From: CAZKEW01 sp964580435
GTDB taxonomy: Bacteria; Acidobacteriota; Aminicenantia; Aminicenantales; UBA8522
DNA: 14,601 bases
Direction: 5' to 3'
Assembly: GCA_964580435.1 (NCBI GenBank)
Contig: CAZOKP010000069.1
Location: forward strand, 1 to 14,601
The translations under genes were made by a program, and so were the position numbers. Of this stretch, positions 7,235 to 14,483 are shown one piece after another. The notes under the pieces were generated by a model that was given only the letters and a program-made list of their open reading frames with translations, was not told where the DNA came from and did no database searches. Numbering within the stretch: the stretch's first letter is position 1; the number at the start of each line of letters is the position of its first letter.

Positions 7235-7266
7235 TCCAAACCTCCCTGTATCATGGTTCATTAACT

Positions 7267-8493
7267 TTATTCGTAACGTAACGCTTCTATAGGGTCGAGC
7301 CGCGAAGCCTTGCGCGCGGGATAAAACCCAAAAAAGATGCCGACCGAAGCGGAAAAAGCAAAAGCCATGACGATGGCCTGCACGGAGACGGCTGTTTTGA
7401 ACTGGGAGAATATCGAGATATACTTGAGGAGCTTGGACAACCCGACTCCGAAAAAGACCCCGACAAGACCCCCCAAAACGCTTAAGACCACGGCTTCCGT
7501 CAAGAATTGAAGAAGGATATCTTTTTCCCGGGCGCCGACAGCCATGCGGATGCCGATTTCCCGGATTCTCTCGGTCACAGAGACGAGCATGATATTCATG
7601 ATTCCTATCCCGCCCACGAGCAGCGAGATGGAGGCAATGCTGCCGAGCAGGATCGTCATGATTCCCGTCGCCTGGGCCGCTCCTTCGGCGATTTCCGACA
7701 TGTTCCGGACTTCAAAATCATCCGCAGCGCCGGGTGCGATCTTATGCCGGATCCGCATCAGCTCTTCGATCTGACCCTTGGCCTCCTTTGTCCGAGCCAT
7801 GGAGACGGCCTGAATATCGATGGATGAGATGTAGTCGCGGCCCATGAGCCTCTTCATGGCAGTCGTATAGGGAACCGTGATCATGTCGTCCCGGTTGAAC
7901 CATCCTCCGGATTCTCCTTTGGACTTGAGGACTCCCAGGACCCGGAAGGGAATTTTCTGGATTCTGATGATTTTGCCGATGGGATCCTCATCCTCGAACA
8001 GGTTCTTTTTGACTTCGCTGCCCAAGACACAAACCTTTGCCCCCGCCTTCACCTGGTTCGCGTCAAAATACGTTCCCTCGTCGATCTGCCAGTTCCTGAT
8101 CTCGGGATAAAGATTGCCTGTTCCCTGGATCGACGTGTTCCAATTCTTGTTCGAATAGACGACCTGGGCTCTGGTGCTGACGGAAGGCGAGGTGGATTTC
8201 ACGGCATCGCACTGCTGTTCGATGGCGGCGGCATCCTCGGGCTTGAGGTTGACATAAGTTCCAGCGCCTGAATGGACGCCTCCGCGGGTATGGCTCCCGG
8301 GAGAGACAAAAAGAAGATTGGTCCCCATCGCATTGAAACGGTCCTCGACGCCGCGCTTGGCGCCCTCGCCGATGCTGACCATGGAAATTACGGCTCCGAC
8401 GCCGATAATGATCCCGAGAGCGGTCAGGAACGTTCGCATCTTGTTGCGGTTGAGCGCCCGAAGCGCCACTTTGGTTGTGCGCAGGATATTCAT
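7267..8493 (-). CDS. MacB-type ABC transporter permease (FtsX family)
   Basis: This is the membrane half of a MacB-like mechanotransmission ABC exporter. It has 408 residues, with one transmembrane helix near 20-42 inside the typical N-terminus (RNKMRTFLTALGIIIGVGAVI). A large periplasmic MacB_PCD-like domain follows from about 45 to 275. Three further helices lie near 279-306, 328-356 and 370-390. The family endings are present: VTERIREIGIRMAVGA and FYPARKASRLDPIEALRYE. In E. coli MacB the ATPase and permease are fused; here they are two genes overlapping by 4 nt (ATGA at 8490-8493), a common split arrangement. Such pumps do not move substrate through the membrane; they squeeze periplasmic substrate (macrolides, peptides, siderophores, lipids) into a TolC channel via the adaptor. 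The substrate here cannot be inferred. Confidence 0.93.
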   Translation of the reverse strand: MNILRTTKVALRALNRNKMRTFLTALGIIIGVGAVISMVSIGEGAKRGVEDRFNAMGTNLLFVSPGSHTRGGVHSGAGTYVNLKPEDAAAIEQQCDAVKSTSPSVSTRAQVVYSNKNWNTSIQGTGNLYPEIRNWQIDEGTYFDANQVKAGAKVCVLGSEVKKNLFEDEDPIGKIIRIQKIPFRVLGVLKSKGESGGWFNRDDMITVPYTTAMKRLMGRDYISSIDIQAVSMARTKEAKGQIEELMRIRHKIAPGAADDFEVRNMSEIAEGAAQATGIMTILLGSIASISLLVGGIGIMNIMLVSVTERIREIGIRMAVGAREKDILLQFLTEAVVLSVLGGLVGVFFGVGLSKLLKYISIFSQFKTAVSVQAIVMAFAFSASVGIFFGFYPARKASRLDPIEALRYE

Positions 8494-9221
8494 GGCCTTG
8501 ACTCCTTTCCTAAAAAGTCTTCACAGCCCTCCCGGCCCTTCTCTTCCCTGATGATCCGTCCGTCCCTGATGTAGATTCTCTTCTTGGCGTAACAGGCGAT
8601 ATCGGGCTCGTGCGTCACCATGACCATGGTGATCTTATTCTCCTCATTGAGCTGGGTGAAGATGTTCATGATCTCTCCGCTCGTTTTAGTGTCCAGGTTT
8701 CCCGTCGGCTCATCCGCCAGAATCAAGGACGGATTATTCAATAAGGCCCTGGCAATGGCAATCCTCTGCTGTTCTCCGCCGGAAAGCTGGTTGGTCTTAT
8801 GATGCGCTCTCTCCCTAAGCCCAACCTTGTCCAAGGCGCCAAGGGCCAATTCTGTCCTGTCTTTGGGATGGACGTCCGAGTAGAGGAGGGGGAGCTCCAC
8901 GTTTTCCAAAGCGGATGTCCGGGGCAGCAAATTGAATGTCTGGAAGACAAATCCTATTTTCTTGTTCCGGACACGCGCCAGCTTGTTTTTATCAAACAGG
9001 GAGACCTCCTCGCCGTCAAGATAATATGTGCCCGAGGTTGGCTTGTCGAGGCAGCCGATGATGTTCATCAACGTCGATTTGCCGGATCCCGATGGGCCCA
9101 TGATCGCCAGGAATTCTCCTGCTTCGACTTTGTAGGAGATACCCCGCAGCGCCTGCACCTCGGTCTCGCCGATCTTGTAGACCTTGGTTAGGTTCTCCAG
9201 CAGGATTAGGGTATTGGACAT
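8490..9221 (-). CDS. ABC transporter ATP-binding protein (MacB/LolD type)
   Basis: This 243-residue nucleotide-binding subunit should power the adjacent permease as a dimer. Walker A is GPSGSGKST at 42-50, with Q-loop Gln94 in FVFQTFNLLP. The signature is LSGGEQQRIAIARAL at 146-160, Walker B is LILADEPTGNLD at 167-177, and the H-loop is His204 in VTHEPD. The combination FVFQ.FNLLP with PTGNLD is typical of the LolD/MacB/FtsE group that pairs with FtsX-like permeases. The last 20 residues extend past the usual end as a charged tail (EEKGREGCEDFLGKESRP). The start is supported by AGAGGAAAA just upstream. The gene overlaps the permease gene by 4 nt and follows the adaptor gene after 39 nt. Confidence 0.95.
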   Translation of the reverse strand: MSNTLILLENLTKVYKIGETEVQALRGISYKVEAGEFLAIMGPSGSGKSTLMNIIGCLDKPTSGTYYLDGEEVSLFDKNKLARVRNKKIGFVFQTFNLLPRTSALENVELPLLYSDVHPKDRTELALGALDKVGLRERAHHKTNQLSGGEQQRIAIARALLNNPSLILADEPTGNLDTKTSGEIMNIFTQLNEENKITMVMVTHEPDIACYAKKRIYIRDGRIIREEKGREGCEDFLGKESRP

Positions 9222-9260
9222 TTTTTCCTCTATTCTTATACGTTTTTCTTGAGAAGGCGT

Positions 9261-10637
9261 TCACCGCCCGATGAACATCGGTGGCCGCGGACCCGGATTA
9301 CTGGCAGATGTGGTTGTAGCGCCGGATTCAACGCCCAGGATTACCTTCTGGCCCTCTTTCAAATCGCCGCGCAACATTTCGGTATAGCTGTTGTCCGTCA
9401 CTCCCGGCCGGATGAAGGCCACGTTTAGTTTTCCTTTGTCATCAAGATACCAGACCGTGGACGGCCTTCGGCCTGCCCGCGTTCCGCTGTTCATTCCCGC
9501 GAGACTCTGCGGCGCACCTCCACTCTGGGCAACGTTCATCCTCAGCCCGCCTTCTGTGGCCCCCTGAGGCGGTTGCTGAAGCTGGACGGCCTGACCCGGG
9601 GTTTGTCCTTCTGCCTTGCGCTTGGCGAACAACTTCTCCTGCGTGTCCTTCATGATCTTCGCGATCTCTTCCGGCGGCAGATTGGGCGTGAACCTCAAGG
9701 CGCCGTTCGGAATCTTGAGGACCCCCTTGGCTTCGCCGGTGATGATGGATATGGTGGCAGTCATGCCGGGTCTTAACTTCAGGGCCGGATTATCAACGTC
9801 CACGATGGTGGTATAGGTCACGACATTCTGGGTCAGGGTCGGAGAATAGCGGACCTGCCTGACGATGCCCTTAAAAGTATCCTCCGGAAAAGCATCGACC
9901 GTAAACCGCGCCTCCTGGGCTTCTTTCACTCTTCCAATGTCCGCCTCATCGACGCTGCACTCGACCTGCATTTTGGTCAGGTCATTGGCGATCACGAAGA
10001 GCTTGGGGGCCGTGAAACTGGCTTGGACTGTCTGGCCGACATTGACATCCCGGGAAATCACGACGCCGTCGATGGGCGAGCGGATGATGGCATAGCCGAG
10101 GTCGACCTTGCTTGATTCAAGCTGGGACCTGGCCTGTTCCACGCTGGCTTCGGCTCTTTGGAGGTCGGCTTTTGCACCGAGGTAATTCGCCTCCGCTATG
10201 TCTTTTTCTTCAAAGGAGATCAGGTCCTTGTCAAACAGGCTCAACGATCGTTCGTACTGCTTCTGAAGATTGGCGAGGGTAACCTTGGCCTTCTCGAGTG
10301 CAGCCATGGCACTGAGGTAGTTGGCCTGATTTTGCTGAACCCTTTGCTCCAGAATGGACCCGTCGAGCTCGGCCAGAATCTGGCCTTTCTTAACCTGGGA
10401 ATTATAATCGACAAAGATATTGGCGAGCTTCCCGGAAACCTGGCTCCCCACTTCAACGGTGATAACAGGATTCATGGTTCCCGTCGTGACAACCATGGCT
10501 TCGATATCGCCCTTGGCCAGGGCTTCTTGCCTGTACCTGACGCTGCCGTTTTTGTTGTTTTTCAGGAGCGACCAAGCCAGGATGGCTCCTGCTGCGACCA
10601 CTAGGATGATGATTCCGATGATCAGTTTCTTTTTCAT
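9261..10637 (-). CDS. MacA/HlyD-type periplasmic adaptor (membrane fusion protein)
   Basis: The protein bridges the inner-membrane ABC pump and the TolC-like channel. Its 458 residues show an N-terminal membrane anchor (5-24), then a first half-lipoyl segment (GSQVSGKLANIFVDYNSQVKKGQILAELD, about 64-92). An alpha-helical hairpin covers about 95-180, and the second half-lipoyl is YAIIRSPIDGVVISRDVNVGQTV at 182-204. A beta-barrel runs to about 315 (LRPGMTATI near 288). A membrane-proximal domain follows at about 393-437. Between barrel and membrane-proximal domain is an insert of roughly 70 residues (about 320-392): a short charged helix, then a Gln/Pro/Gly-rich low-complexity linker. E. coli MacA lacks this insert. 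It overlaps the upstream LTxxQ gene by 4 nt (ATGA). Confidence 0.92.
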   Translation of the reverse strand: MKKKLIIGIIILVVAAGAILAWSLLKNNKNGSVRYRQEALAKGDIEAMVVTTGTMNPVITVEVGSQVSGKLANIFVDYNSQVKKGQILAELDGSILEQRVQQNQANYLSAMAALEKAKVTLANLQKQYERSLSLFDKDLISFEEKDIAEANYLGAKADLQRAEASVEQARSQLESSKVDLGYAIIRSPIDGVVISRDVNVGQTVQASFTAPKLFVIANDLTKMQVECSVDEADIGRVKEAQEARFTVDAFPEDTFKGIVRQVRYSPTLTQNVVTYTTIVDVDNPALKLRPGMTATISIITGEAKGVLKIPNGALRFTPNLPPEEIAKIMKDTQEKLFAKRKAEGQTPGQAVQLQQPPQGATEGGLRMNVAQSGGAPQSLAGMNSGTRAGRRPSTVWYLDDKGKLNVAFIRPGVTDNSYTEMLRGDLKEGQKVILGVESGATTTSASNPGPRPPMFIGR

Positions 10638-11077
10638 CTTACGTCTCCTTCAGTTTTCTCGTCTTGCTTGTTCTGGGACTGTTTTTCACTACGTTCTTCA
10701 GGTTCTTTCTTGCCCTGACCGGTATGTTTCTCGATCATAGTTTCGATTTTCCGCCTCTGTTCGGCCGTGAGAACCTTATCGATCTCATTCTTAACCTCAG
10801 CGCGGATGCTCCTGAGGCGGCCGTGCATATCGGCCCGCAACTCTTTGAGCTTGGCCTCATTTCCTTCGAAGATTTTTCTGATCTGCTCTTGCTGCTCAGC
10901 GGAAAGCCCTAGGTCCTTGGCCATTTGTTCCAGCGAGGGAAAGTGCGCCGGACCCTTGTCACCTCGGGCATGCCTTTTCTGGAATAAGTGCCTTTCGCCA
11001 AAGACGCCTCCGATAACTCCGGCAGCGAAGGCAACAACAAGGGAGAGGGCAATCCAGATCATATATTTGTTTTTCAT
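10634..11077 (-). CDS. Spy/CpxP/CnrX-like periplasmic LTxxQ protein, membrane-anchored
   Basis: The 147-residue protein has one N-terminal hydrophobic segment (7-26) without a clear cleavage site, so it probably stays anchored facing the periplasm. The rest is helical, with two LTxxQ-type motifs: LSAEQQEQI at 58-66 and LTAEQRRKI at 103-111. These are the hallmark of the Spy, CpxP, ZraP and CnrX superfamily of periplasmic chaperones and metal or stress sensors. Just after the membrane segment is a His-containing stretch (His30, His36, His44), with His85 and His118 further on; metal binding is possible but not shown. The C-terminus is a charged Glu/Lys/Gln tail. AAGGAGAT (inside the anti-sigma end) supports the start. 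It follows the anti-sigma gene by 5 nt and overlaps the adaptor gene by 4 nt. I infer it senses stress for the sigma/anti-sigma pair. Confidence 0.82.
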   Translation of the reverse strand: MKNKYMIWIALSLVVAFAAGVIGGVFGERHLFQKRHARGDKGPAHFPSLEQMAKDLGLSAEQQEQIRKIFEGNEAKLKELRADMHGRLRSIRAEVKNEIDKVLTAEQRRKIETMIEKHTGQGKKEPEERSEKQSQNKQDEKTEGDVR

Positions 11078-11082
11078 GACAT

Positions 11083-11568
11083 CTATCTCCTTGATGAATC
11101 CTGCTCTTCCATAGACGTAAAAATAAGCATCATGTTCTTGGTCTCGGGCATCCTCTCATCCAGCACGCTCTTTGCTTCGAGGAACGGATTCTCGTCCCGA
11201 AGAAGGAGGGTTTCCACTTGGCTGAGTTCCTGCGGCTCTGGGGCCCGAAAAGCGAAAAAGGCGGCGCCGGCGAGGATCAGGGCGGTTAGAGAGAAAGCCA
11301 AGGCTTTAGTCACCCGCTTCTGCCAGAAGAGGCCGGGGAGCGCCTTTTCTTCCGCGCCGAGCTTCGCCAGGAGGCGCTCTTTGAAATAAGGAAGGGGCTG
11401 CGGGGCCGCCTCTTTTCTAAGCTGGCCGAGGATGACCCGATATTCCCACTCTATCTTCTGACAGCGGGGGCAGCGCTCGATATGGTCTTGGAGCCGTGTT
11501 TTTTCTCCGGCTTCAATTCTTCCGTCGAGTGAACGAAGGAAAAGTCTTTCGGCTTTTTTACAGTCCAT
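11083..11568 (-). CDS. Zinc-type transmembrane anti-sigma factor
   Basis: The 161-residue protein starts MDCKKAERLF. It carries the HxxxCxxC zinc-associated anti-sigma signature as His29, Cys33, Cys36, with Cys3 upstream. A soluble linker follows, then one transmembrane helix at about 88-107 and a periplasmic tail of about 55 residues. Members of this family hold an ECF sigma factor at the membrane until an envelope signal releases it. The frame is open upstream to 11706, but the start at 11568 is chosen. It has AAGGAGG 8 nt upstream, gives the canonical N-terminus, and leaves only an 11-nt overlap with the sigma gene. A longer start would add residues overlapping sigma region 4 that do not resemble the family. 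The partner should be the sigma factor encoded immediately upstream. Confidence 0.9.
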   Translation of the reverse strand: MDCKKAERLFLRSLDGRIEAGEKTRLQDHIERCPRCQKIEWEYRVILGQLRKEAAPQPLPYFKERLLAKLGAEEKALPGLFWQKRVTKALAFSLTALILAGAAFFAFRAPEPQELSQVETLLLRDENPFLEAKSVLDERMPETKNMMLIFTSMEEQDSSRR

Positions 11569-12133
11569 ATTCTCCTCCTTCCCGGCCCAGATAGGGGGCC
11601 AATTTTTCCCGCAGTTTCTTGCGGGCTCTAAAAAGACGCGAGTCCACCGTCCCCGGGGACAGCCCAAGGATGCGGGCGATCTCATCGTAAGAAATGCCCT
11701 GAACATCCCGGAGGGTCAGAATGATCCGATGTTTCTCTGGAAGGCGCTGCAAAGCCACTTGAACAAGCGCCCGTCTCTTTTCCTCGGCCTGCTCTTTCTC
11801 CAGGATGCTCACCTGTTCTGCAGCGAGATCCATCTCGCCCAGCGCTTCCAGGGAGATTTCCCTGGACTTCTTCTTGTTTTTTCTCAAATAATCCTTGATC
11901 TGATTCAGGGCGACCCGGTAGAGCCATGTCCCGAACTCAGACTTGGACTTGAATTTCGGCAGGGAAAAATAGGCCTTGATAAAGATCTCCTGGGCCAGGT
12001 CGTCTGCCGCCGTCCTGTCTTGAGTCCAACTCGAAGCGAGATGAAACACTTTGGCCTTATACCTCTCCACCAGTTGTCCGAAGGCTTCTCCGTTTCCTTC
12101 CTGGGAGAGCCGGATCAGCTCTTTTTCGTCCAT
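11558..12133 (-). CDS. ECF (RpoE-like) RNA polymerase sigma factor
   Basis: The 191-residue protein has sigma region 2 at about 20-88 and region 4 at about 125-176, with no region 3, as in group 4 (ECF) sigma factors. Region 2 has DDLAQEIFIKAY (44-55) and SEFGTWLYRVALNQIKDYLRK, which make core and -10 contacts. Region 4 has LPEKHRIILTLRDVQGISYDEIARIL and GTVDSRLFRARKKLREKL, the helix-turn-helix for -35 recognition. There is no long C-terminal extension. The ATG is preceded by GAGAAG/AGGA-type purines rather than a strong site. It is first in a minus-strand run leading through anti-sigma, LTxxQ protein and a complete ABC efflux system, so it most likely drives that operon and itself. Confidence 0.95.
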   Translation of the reverse strand: MDEKELIRLSQEGNGEAFGQLVERYKAKVFHLASSWTQDRTAADDLAQEIFIKAYFSLPKFKSKSEFGTWLYRVALNQIKDYLRKNKKKSREISLEALGEMDLAAEQVSILEKEQAEEKRRALVQVALQRLPEKHRIILTLRDVQGISYDEIARILGLSPGTVDSRLFRARKKLREKLAPYLGREGGEYGL

Positions 12134-12208
12134 TCCTGTTCACTTCTCTATAGCCTCCTCACATCTTTTAGACGGAGGCGGGGCGAATTTCTTCCCTTTT
12201 ATATATAA

Positions 12209-12235
12209 TACGACCATCCCTCTCGGGGGGATTCA
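12209..12235 (-). promoter_or_regulatory. Candidate ECF-type autoregulatory promoter of the sigma/efflux operon
   Basis: On the minus strand, TGAATC (12235-12230) and CGTA (12212-12209) are 17 bp apart. This resembles the TGAAAC-N16-CGTA/C class recognised by several ECF sigma factors. An AT-rich tract (12198-12210) follows. The spacer contains a small inverted repeat, ATCCC/GGGAT, at 12216-12232. No good sigma-70 pair with 16-18 bp spacing was found in the 146-bp gap before the sigma gene. The call rests on one site only. Confidence 0.35.
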
Positions 12236-12279
12236 AAATAAAGGTCTATTTTTTCAATGGGGCGGGGCGCAAGGAAGGG

Positions 12280-12657
12280 CTATTTCTTCTTTGCCGTCCA
12301 CTCCGCGGTAGCGCGGCCTGCCATATCCGCTTGTCCGGACATCAGGGCGCCGTCTACCTTTCCCTTATAGATGATCGTGATCTGCTCACCCTGGGGCGAT
12401 GTCCGGGTGATCGACCATTGGATCTCGCTCCCCTTGATCGTCCCCTCGCCTTTGAACTCGTTCCCCCGGGGTCCGACCATGGTCACGGCGAGCTTCTCCC
12501 CGTCCTGGGCAAAATTAACGCTCCAGACAATCGGCCCGTGTTGGCTCTGCATAGTCAGCTCCCAGTCTCCGCTGACAGCGGCGGTTTGAGCCCGGGCAAA
12601 AAGAACCAAGGAGCAAAGAACAATTCCGAGCAAAAGGACAAAACAGGCTTTACGCAT
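12280..12657 (-). CDS. Small secreted protein of unknown function, beta-rich
   Basis: The 125-residue protein has a clear signal peptide: basic MRK, hydrophobic 5-20, and A-R-A cleavage site at 21-23 before Gln24. The mature part, about 100 residues, alternates short strands and Gly/Asp turns (VSGDWELTMQ, FAQDGEKLAVTM, GEGTIKGSEIQW, IIYKGKVDGALMSG), ending in a Trp and a lysine tail. This pattern suggests a small beta-barrel or beta-sandwich, lipocalin-like in style, but I do not recognise a named family. A good AGCGGAGGA supports the start and a TATAAT promoter lies just upstream, so it can be expressed independently of mocA. It precedes the ECF sigma gene by 146 nt without an obvious terminator. 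Any link to the molybdenum-enzyme genes is not supported beyond adjacency. Confidence 0.8.
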   Translation of the reverse strand: MRKACFVLLLGIVLCSLVLFARAQTAAVSGDWELTMQSQHGPIVWSVNFAQDGEKLAVTMVGPRGNEFKGEGTIKGSEIQWSITRTSPQGEQITIIYKGKVDGALMSGQADMAGRATAEWTAKKK

Positions 12658-12679
12658 ATCTCCTCCGCTAAAAAAGAAT

Positions 12680-12708
12680 ATTATACCTAATTTTTGTGGG
12701 GCAATAAA
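12680..12708 (-). promoter_or_regulatory. Sigma-70-like promoter for the small secreted protein
   Basis: On the minus strand a perfect TATAAT (12685-12680) is preceded, 17 bp upstream, by a weak TTTATT (12708-12703). The -10 lies just past the stop codon of the mocA-like gene, and the predicted start leaves a leader of about 15-20 nt holding the GGAGGA site. Confidence 0.55.
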
Positions 12709-13310
12709 CTGGAACGTCTCTTTTTCGTCTTTATCTCCGTGGCTCTGGCATAATCCTCAGCGGTATCGATATCGCGCAGTATCGCCGGTGTAGGGACCTC
12801 GATTTCATGGATATCTTGAGGATGTTTCCGGAGCAGCTCGCGCAGCCCTATGTCGGGATGAATGAGCTCCATTTCTTTTCTATATTTGAGGCTGATGAGG
12901 AAGGGATGGCCGCGTTTTTTCCTGTAAACGGGGACGACGATGCCCTTTTTCACCCTGCCGAAGGCTTCGATGAGAAAGTCGATCGCGGCCGCCTGAATGC
13001 ATGGCTGGTCAGCCAGGACAATCACGGCGGCCTCGCACGCGGACGGGAGAACATCCATCCCCCGGAGAACAGAAGAAAGCATGCCCTGCCTGTAGCGGGA
13101 ATTGAACGTGGTTCTCACCGGAAATCTGCGGATTTTCTTTTTAATCTCGGGCGCCCGATCTCCCAGAACCACCAAGGTCTGGTTGACTTTCGAGGCGATG
13201 ACATTCTCGACGACGGTCTCGATAATGGTCGATTTTCGGTAGGGGAGAAGGAGTTTAGGCCTCCCCATCCTCTTTGACTCGCCGGCTGCCAGAATCACGG
13301 CCCAGATCAT
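12687..13310 (-). CDS. mocA: MocA-like nucleotidyltransferase (molybdenum cofactor cytidylyltransferase family)
   Basis: Family members transfer CMP (or GMP in MobA) to molybdopterin, making the dinucleotide cofactor of molybdenum hydroxylases. The 207-residue length is normal. The nucleotide-binding signature is LAAGESKRMGRPKLLLP at 7-23. LADQP at 99-103 holds the metal-binding Asp101. RGHPFLIS at 133-140, HPDIGLRELLRK at 151-162 and LRDIDTAEDY at 178-187 are typical later blocks. The start overlaps the stop of the XdhC-like gene by 4 nt, the usual pairing of a cytidylyltransferase with an XdhC insertion chaperone. The C-terminus ends in a basic KTKKRRSSLL tail. CTP versus GTP specificity cannot be fixed from sequence alone, but the XdhC neighbour favours CTP. 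Confidence 0.88.
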   Translation of the reverse strand: MIWAVILAAGESKRMGRPKLLLPYRKSTIIETVVENVIASKVNQTLVVLGDRAPEIKKKIRRFPVRTTFNSRYRQGMLSSVLRGMDVLPSACEAAVIVLADQPCIQAAAIDFLIEAFGRVKKGIVVPVYRKKRGHPFLISLKYRKEMELIHPDIGLRELLRKHPQDIHEIEVPTPAILRDIDTAEDYARATEIKTKKRRSSLLPHKN

Positions 13311-14395
13311 TTTTGACCCGCCGTCTTTCGCTTCCCGGCCTGACTTCTCACGAGCACAAGCTCGGCGGCAATGCTTACGGCTATCTCTGCGACGGTTGTG
13401 GACTCTATGGCGAGACCGATGGGCCCATGGACCCGGTCAAACTGCGCCTCCGTCGCCCAGCCCTCAGCGATAAACTTTCTCCTCGTCAGGGACAGCTTCC
13501 GCCGACTGCCGATCATTCCGATATAGGCTGCGGGAGATCGAATGCACGCCCGCAGGGCTTCGGCGTCATGGCTGTGCCCCCGCGTGACGATGACGATATA
13601 CGTGTCGGAGGCAATCGGAAAATCCGCCACCGCCTTGCCGATGCCGCCTACGATAATCGCATCCACCTCGGGAAACCTCTCCCGGCTGGCGAACTCAGCT
13701 CTGTCATCAATGACGGTGACGGCAAAATCAAGAAGGCTTCCGAGATGAGCTACGGCCTGGCCGATGTGTCCCGCGCCGGCGATGACCAGTTGGGGGAGCG
13801 GAAAAAGAGGCTCGAGGAAAAAAAGAATTTCCTGGCGTCCTTTTTCTTTAGTCTTTATAAGCCGGGGCTCCCCCTCCCGCCGGGTTTCTTTGATTTCTTT
13901 CTCAATCGAGCTGAAGTCCTTCTCTGCGACGCCTCCGGCAGCCGGTTTGTCCCCCAACCAGCGGCGGGAGACGGAGAAATCTTGAGGAGACATCGGGCTG
14001 ATTTTTGATATCAATACCCCTGCCCGGTGGGACAGAAGGGATTTTTTTAAAAGCCTAAAGGTCTCAAGATGGCTGAGAGGAGAGGCATCGATGAGAATAG
14101 AGACAGAGCCGCCGCAGATGGCCTCCTCGGCACCCAGGTCGTCTCCCCTGAGCTCAAATTGATAAAACAGAGACCTCCCTTCCCTGAGGCACCGGGCGGC
14201 CTTTTCCTGGGCATCTGCCTCGACCATTCCGCCGCCCAAAGTCCCGGAAACGAGTCCTTTTCTGGAAAAGATGGCGGAGGCCCCGGCGACTTGAGGGGTC
14301 GAGCCTCGAGTCTCGATAATCGTGGCTAGAGCCAACGGTTCCCTCCGCTCAAGCCAGCGGTCAACCCCGCAATAAAAGTTTTTTACTGTCTCCAC
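13307..14395 (-). CDS. XdhC/CoxI-family molybdenum hydroxylase maturation protein
   Basis: XdhC-like proteins bind sulfurated molybdenum cofactor and insert it into xanthine-dehydrogenase-type enzymes. The protein has 362 residues in two domains. The N-terminal XdhC_CoxI domain has ATIIETRGSTPQVAGA and GTLGGGMVEADA at about 51-62, and the conserved Cys in AICGGSV (Cys94). The C-terminal Rossmann domain, from about 200, has VIAGAGHIG (204-212), VIDDRAEF, TRGHSHDAEAL (271-281) and YIGMIGSRRK (291-300). The ending HGPIGLAIESTTVAEIAVSIAAELV is also typical. The linker at 155-190 is charged. Translation starts at GTG, with GGAG about 9 nt upstream. It overlaps mocA by 4 nt. No molybdenum hydroxylase subunit is in the window, so the client enzyme is encoded elsewhere. 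Confidence 0.9.
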   Translation of the reverse strand: METVKNFYCGVDRWLERREPLALATIIETRGSTPQVAGASAIFSRKGLVSGTLGGGMVEADAQEKAARCLREGRSLFYQFELRGDDLGAEEAICGGSVSILIDASPLSHLETFRLLKKSLLSHRAGVLISKISPMSPQDFSVSRRWLGDKPAAGGVAEKDFSSIEKEIKETRREGEPRLIKTKEKGRQEILFFLEPLFPLPQLVIAGAGHIGQAVAHLGSLLDFAVTVIDDRAEFASRERFPEVDAIIVGGIGKAVADFPIASDTYIVIVTRGHSHDAEALRACIRSPAAYIGMIGSRRKLSLTRRKFIAEGWATEAQFDRVHGPIGLAIESTTVAEIAVSIAAELVLVRSQAGKRKTAGQK

Positions 14396-14471
14396 CCGGA
14401 TTTTCTCCAGCCTTCTCTTTGCCCTGGCTTCTTTTTCCTAACATATTTCATCTCAAAAGAAAAGACCGCTG

Positions 14472-14483
14472 GCCCGGCCGGGC
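14472..14483 (-). terminator. GC palindrome at the end of the right-edge gene, possible weak terminator
   Basis: A perfect 12-bp palindrome GCCCGGCCGGGC overlaps the last base of the TAG and runs downstream on the minus strand. A T-rich stretch (CTTTTCTTTT) follows about 7 nt later. The stem is only 4 bp if a tetraloop is left, and the T-tract is not adjacent, so terminator function is doubtful. Confidence 0.25.

Noticed and set aside
7235..7261. Upstream ATG for the TolC-like gene
   Set aside because: No ribosome-binding site precedes it, and it would displace the signal peptide; AGGGAGG favours 7234.
11569..11706. N-terminal extension of the anti-sigma factor by 46 codons
   Set aside because: It overlaps sigma region 4 in another frame, while a strong AAGGAGG and the canonical family N-terminus point to 11568.
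13274..14008. Plus-strand 244-codon open frame antisense to the xdhC-like gene
   Set aside because: It lies wholly opposite conserved XdhC blocks, and its translation is Arg/Pro/Gly-rich without recognisable motifs.
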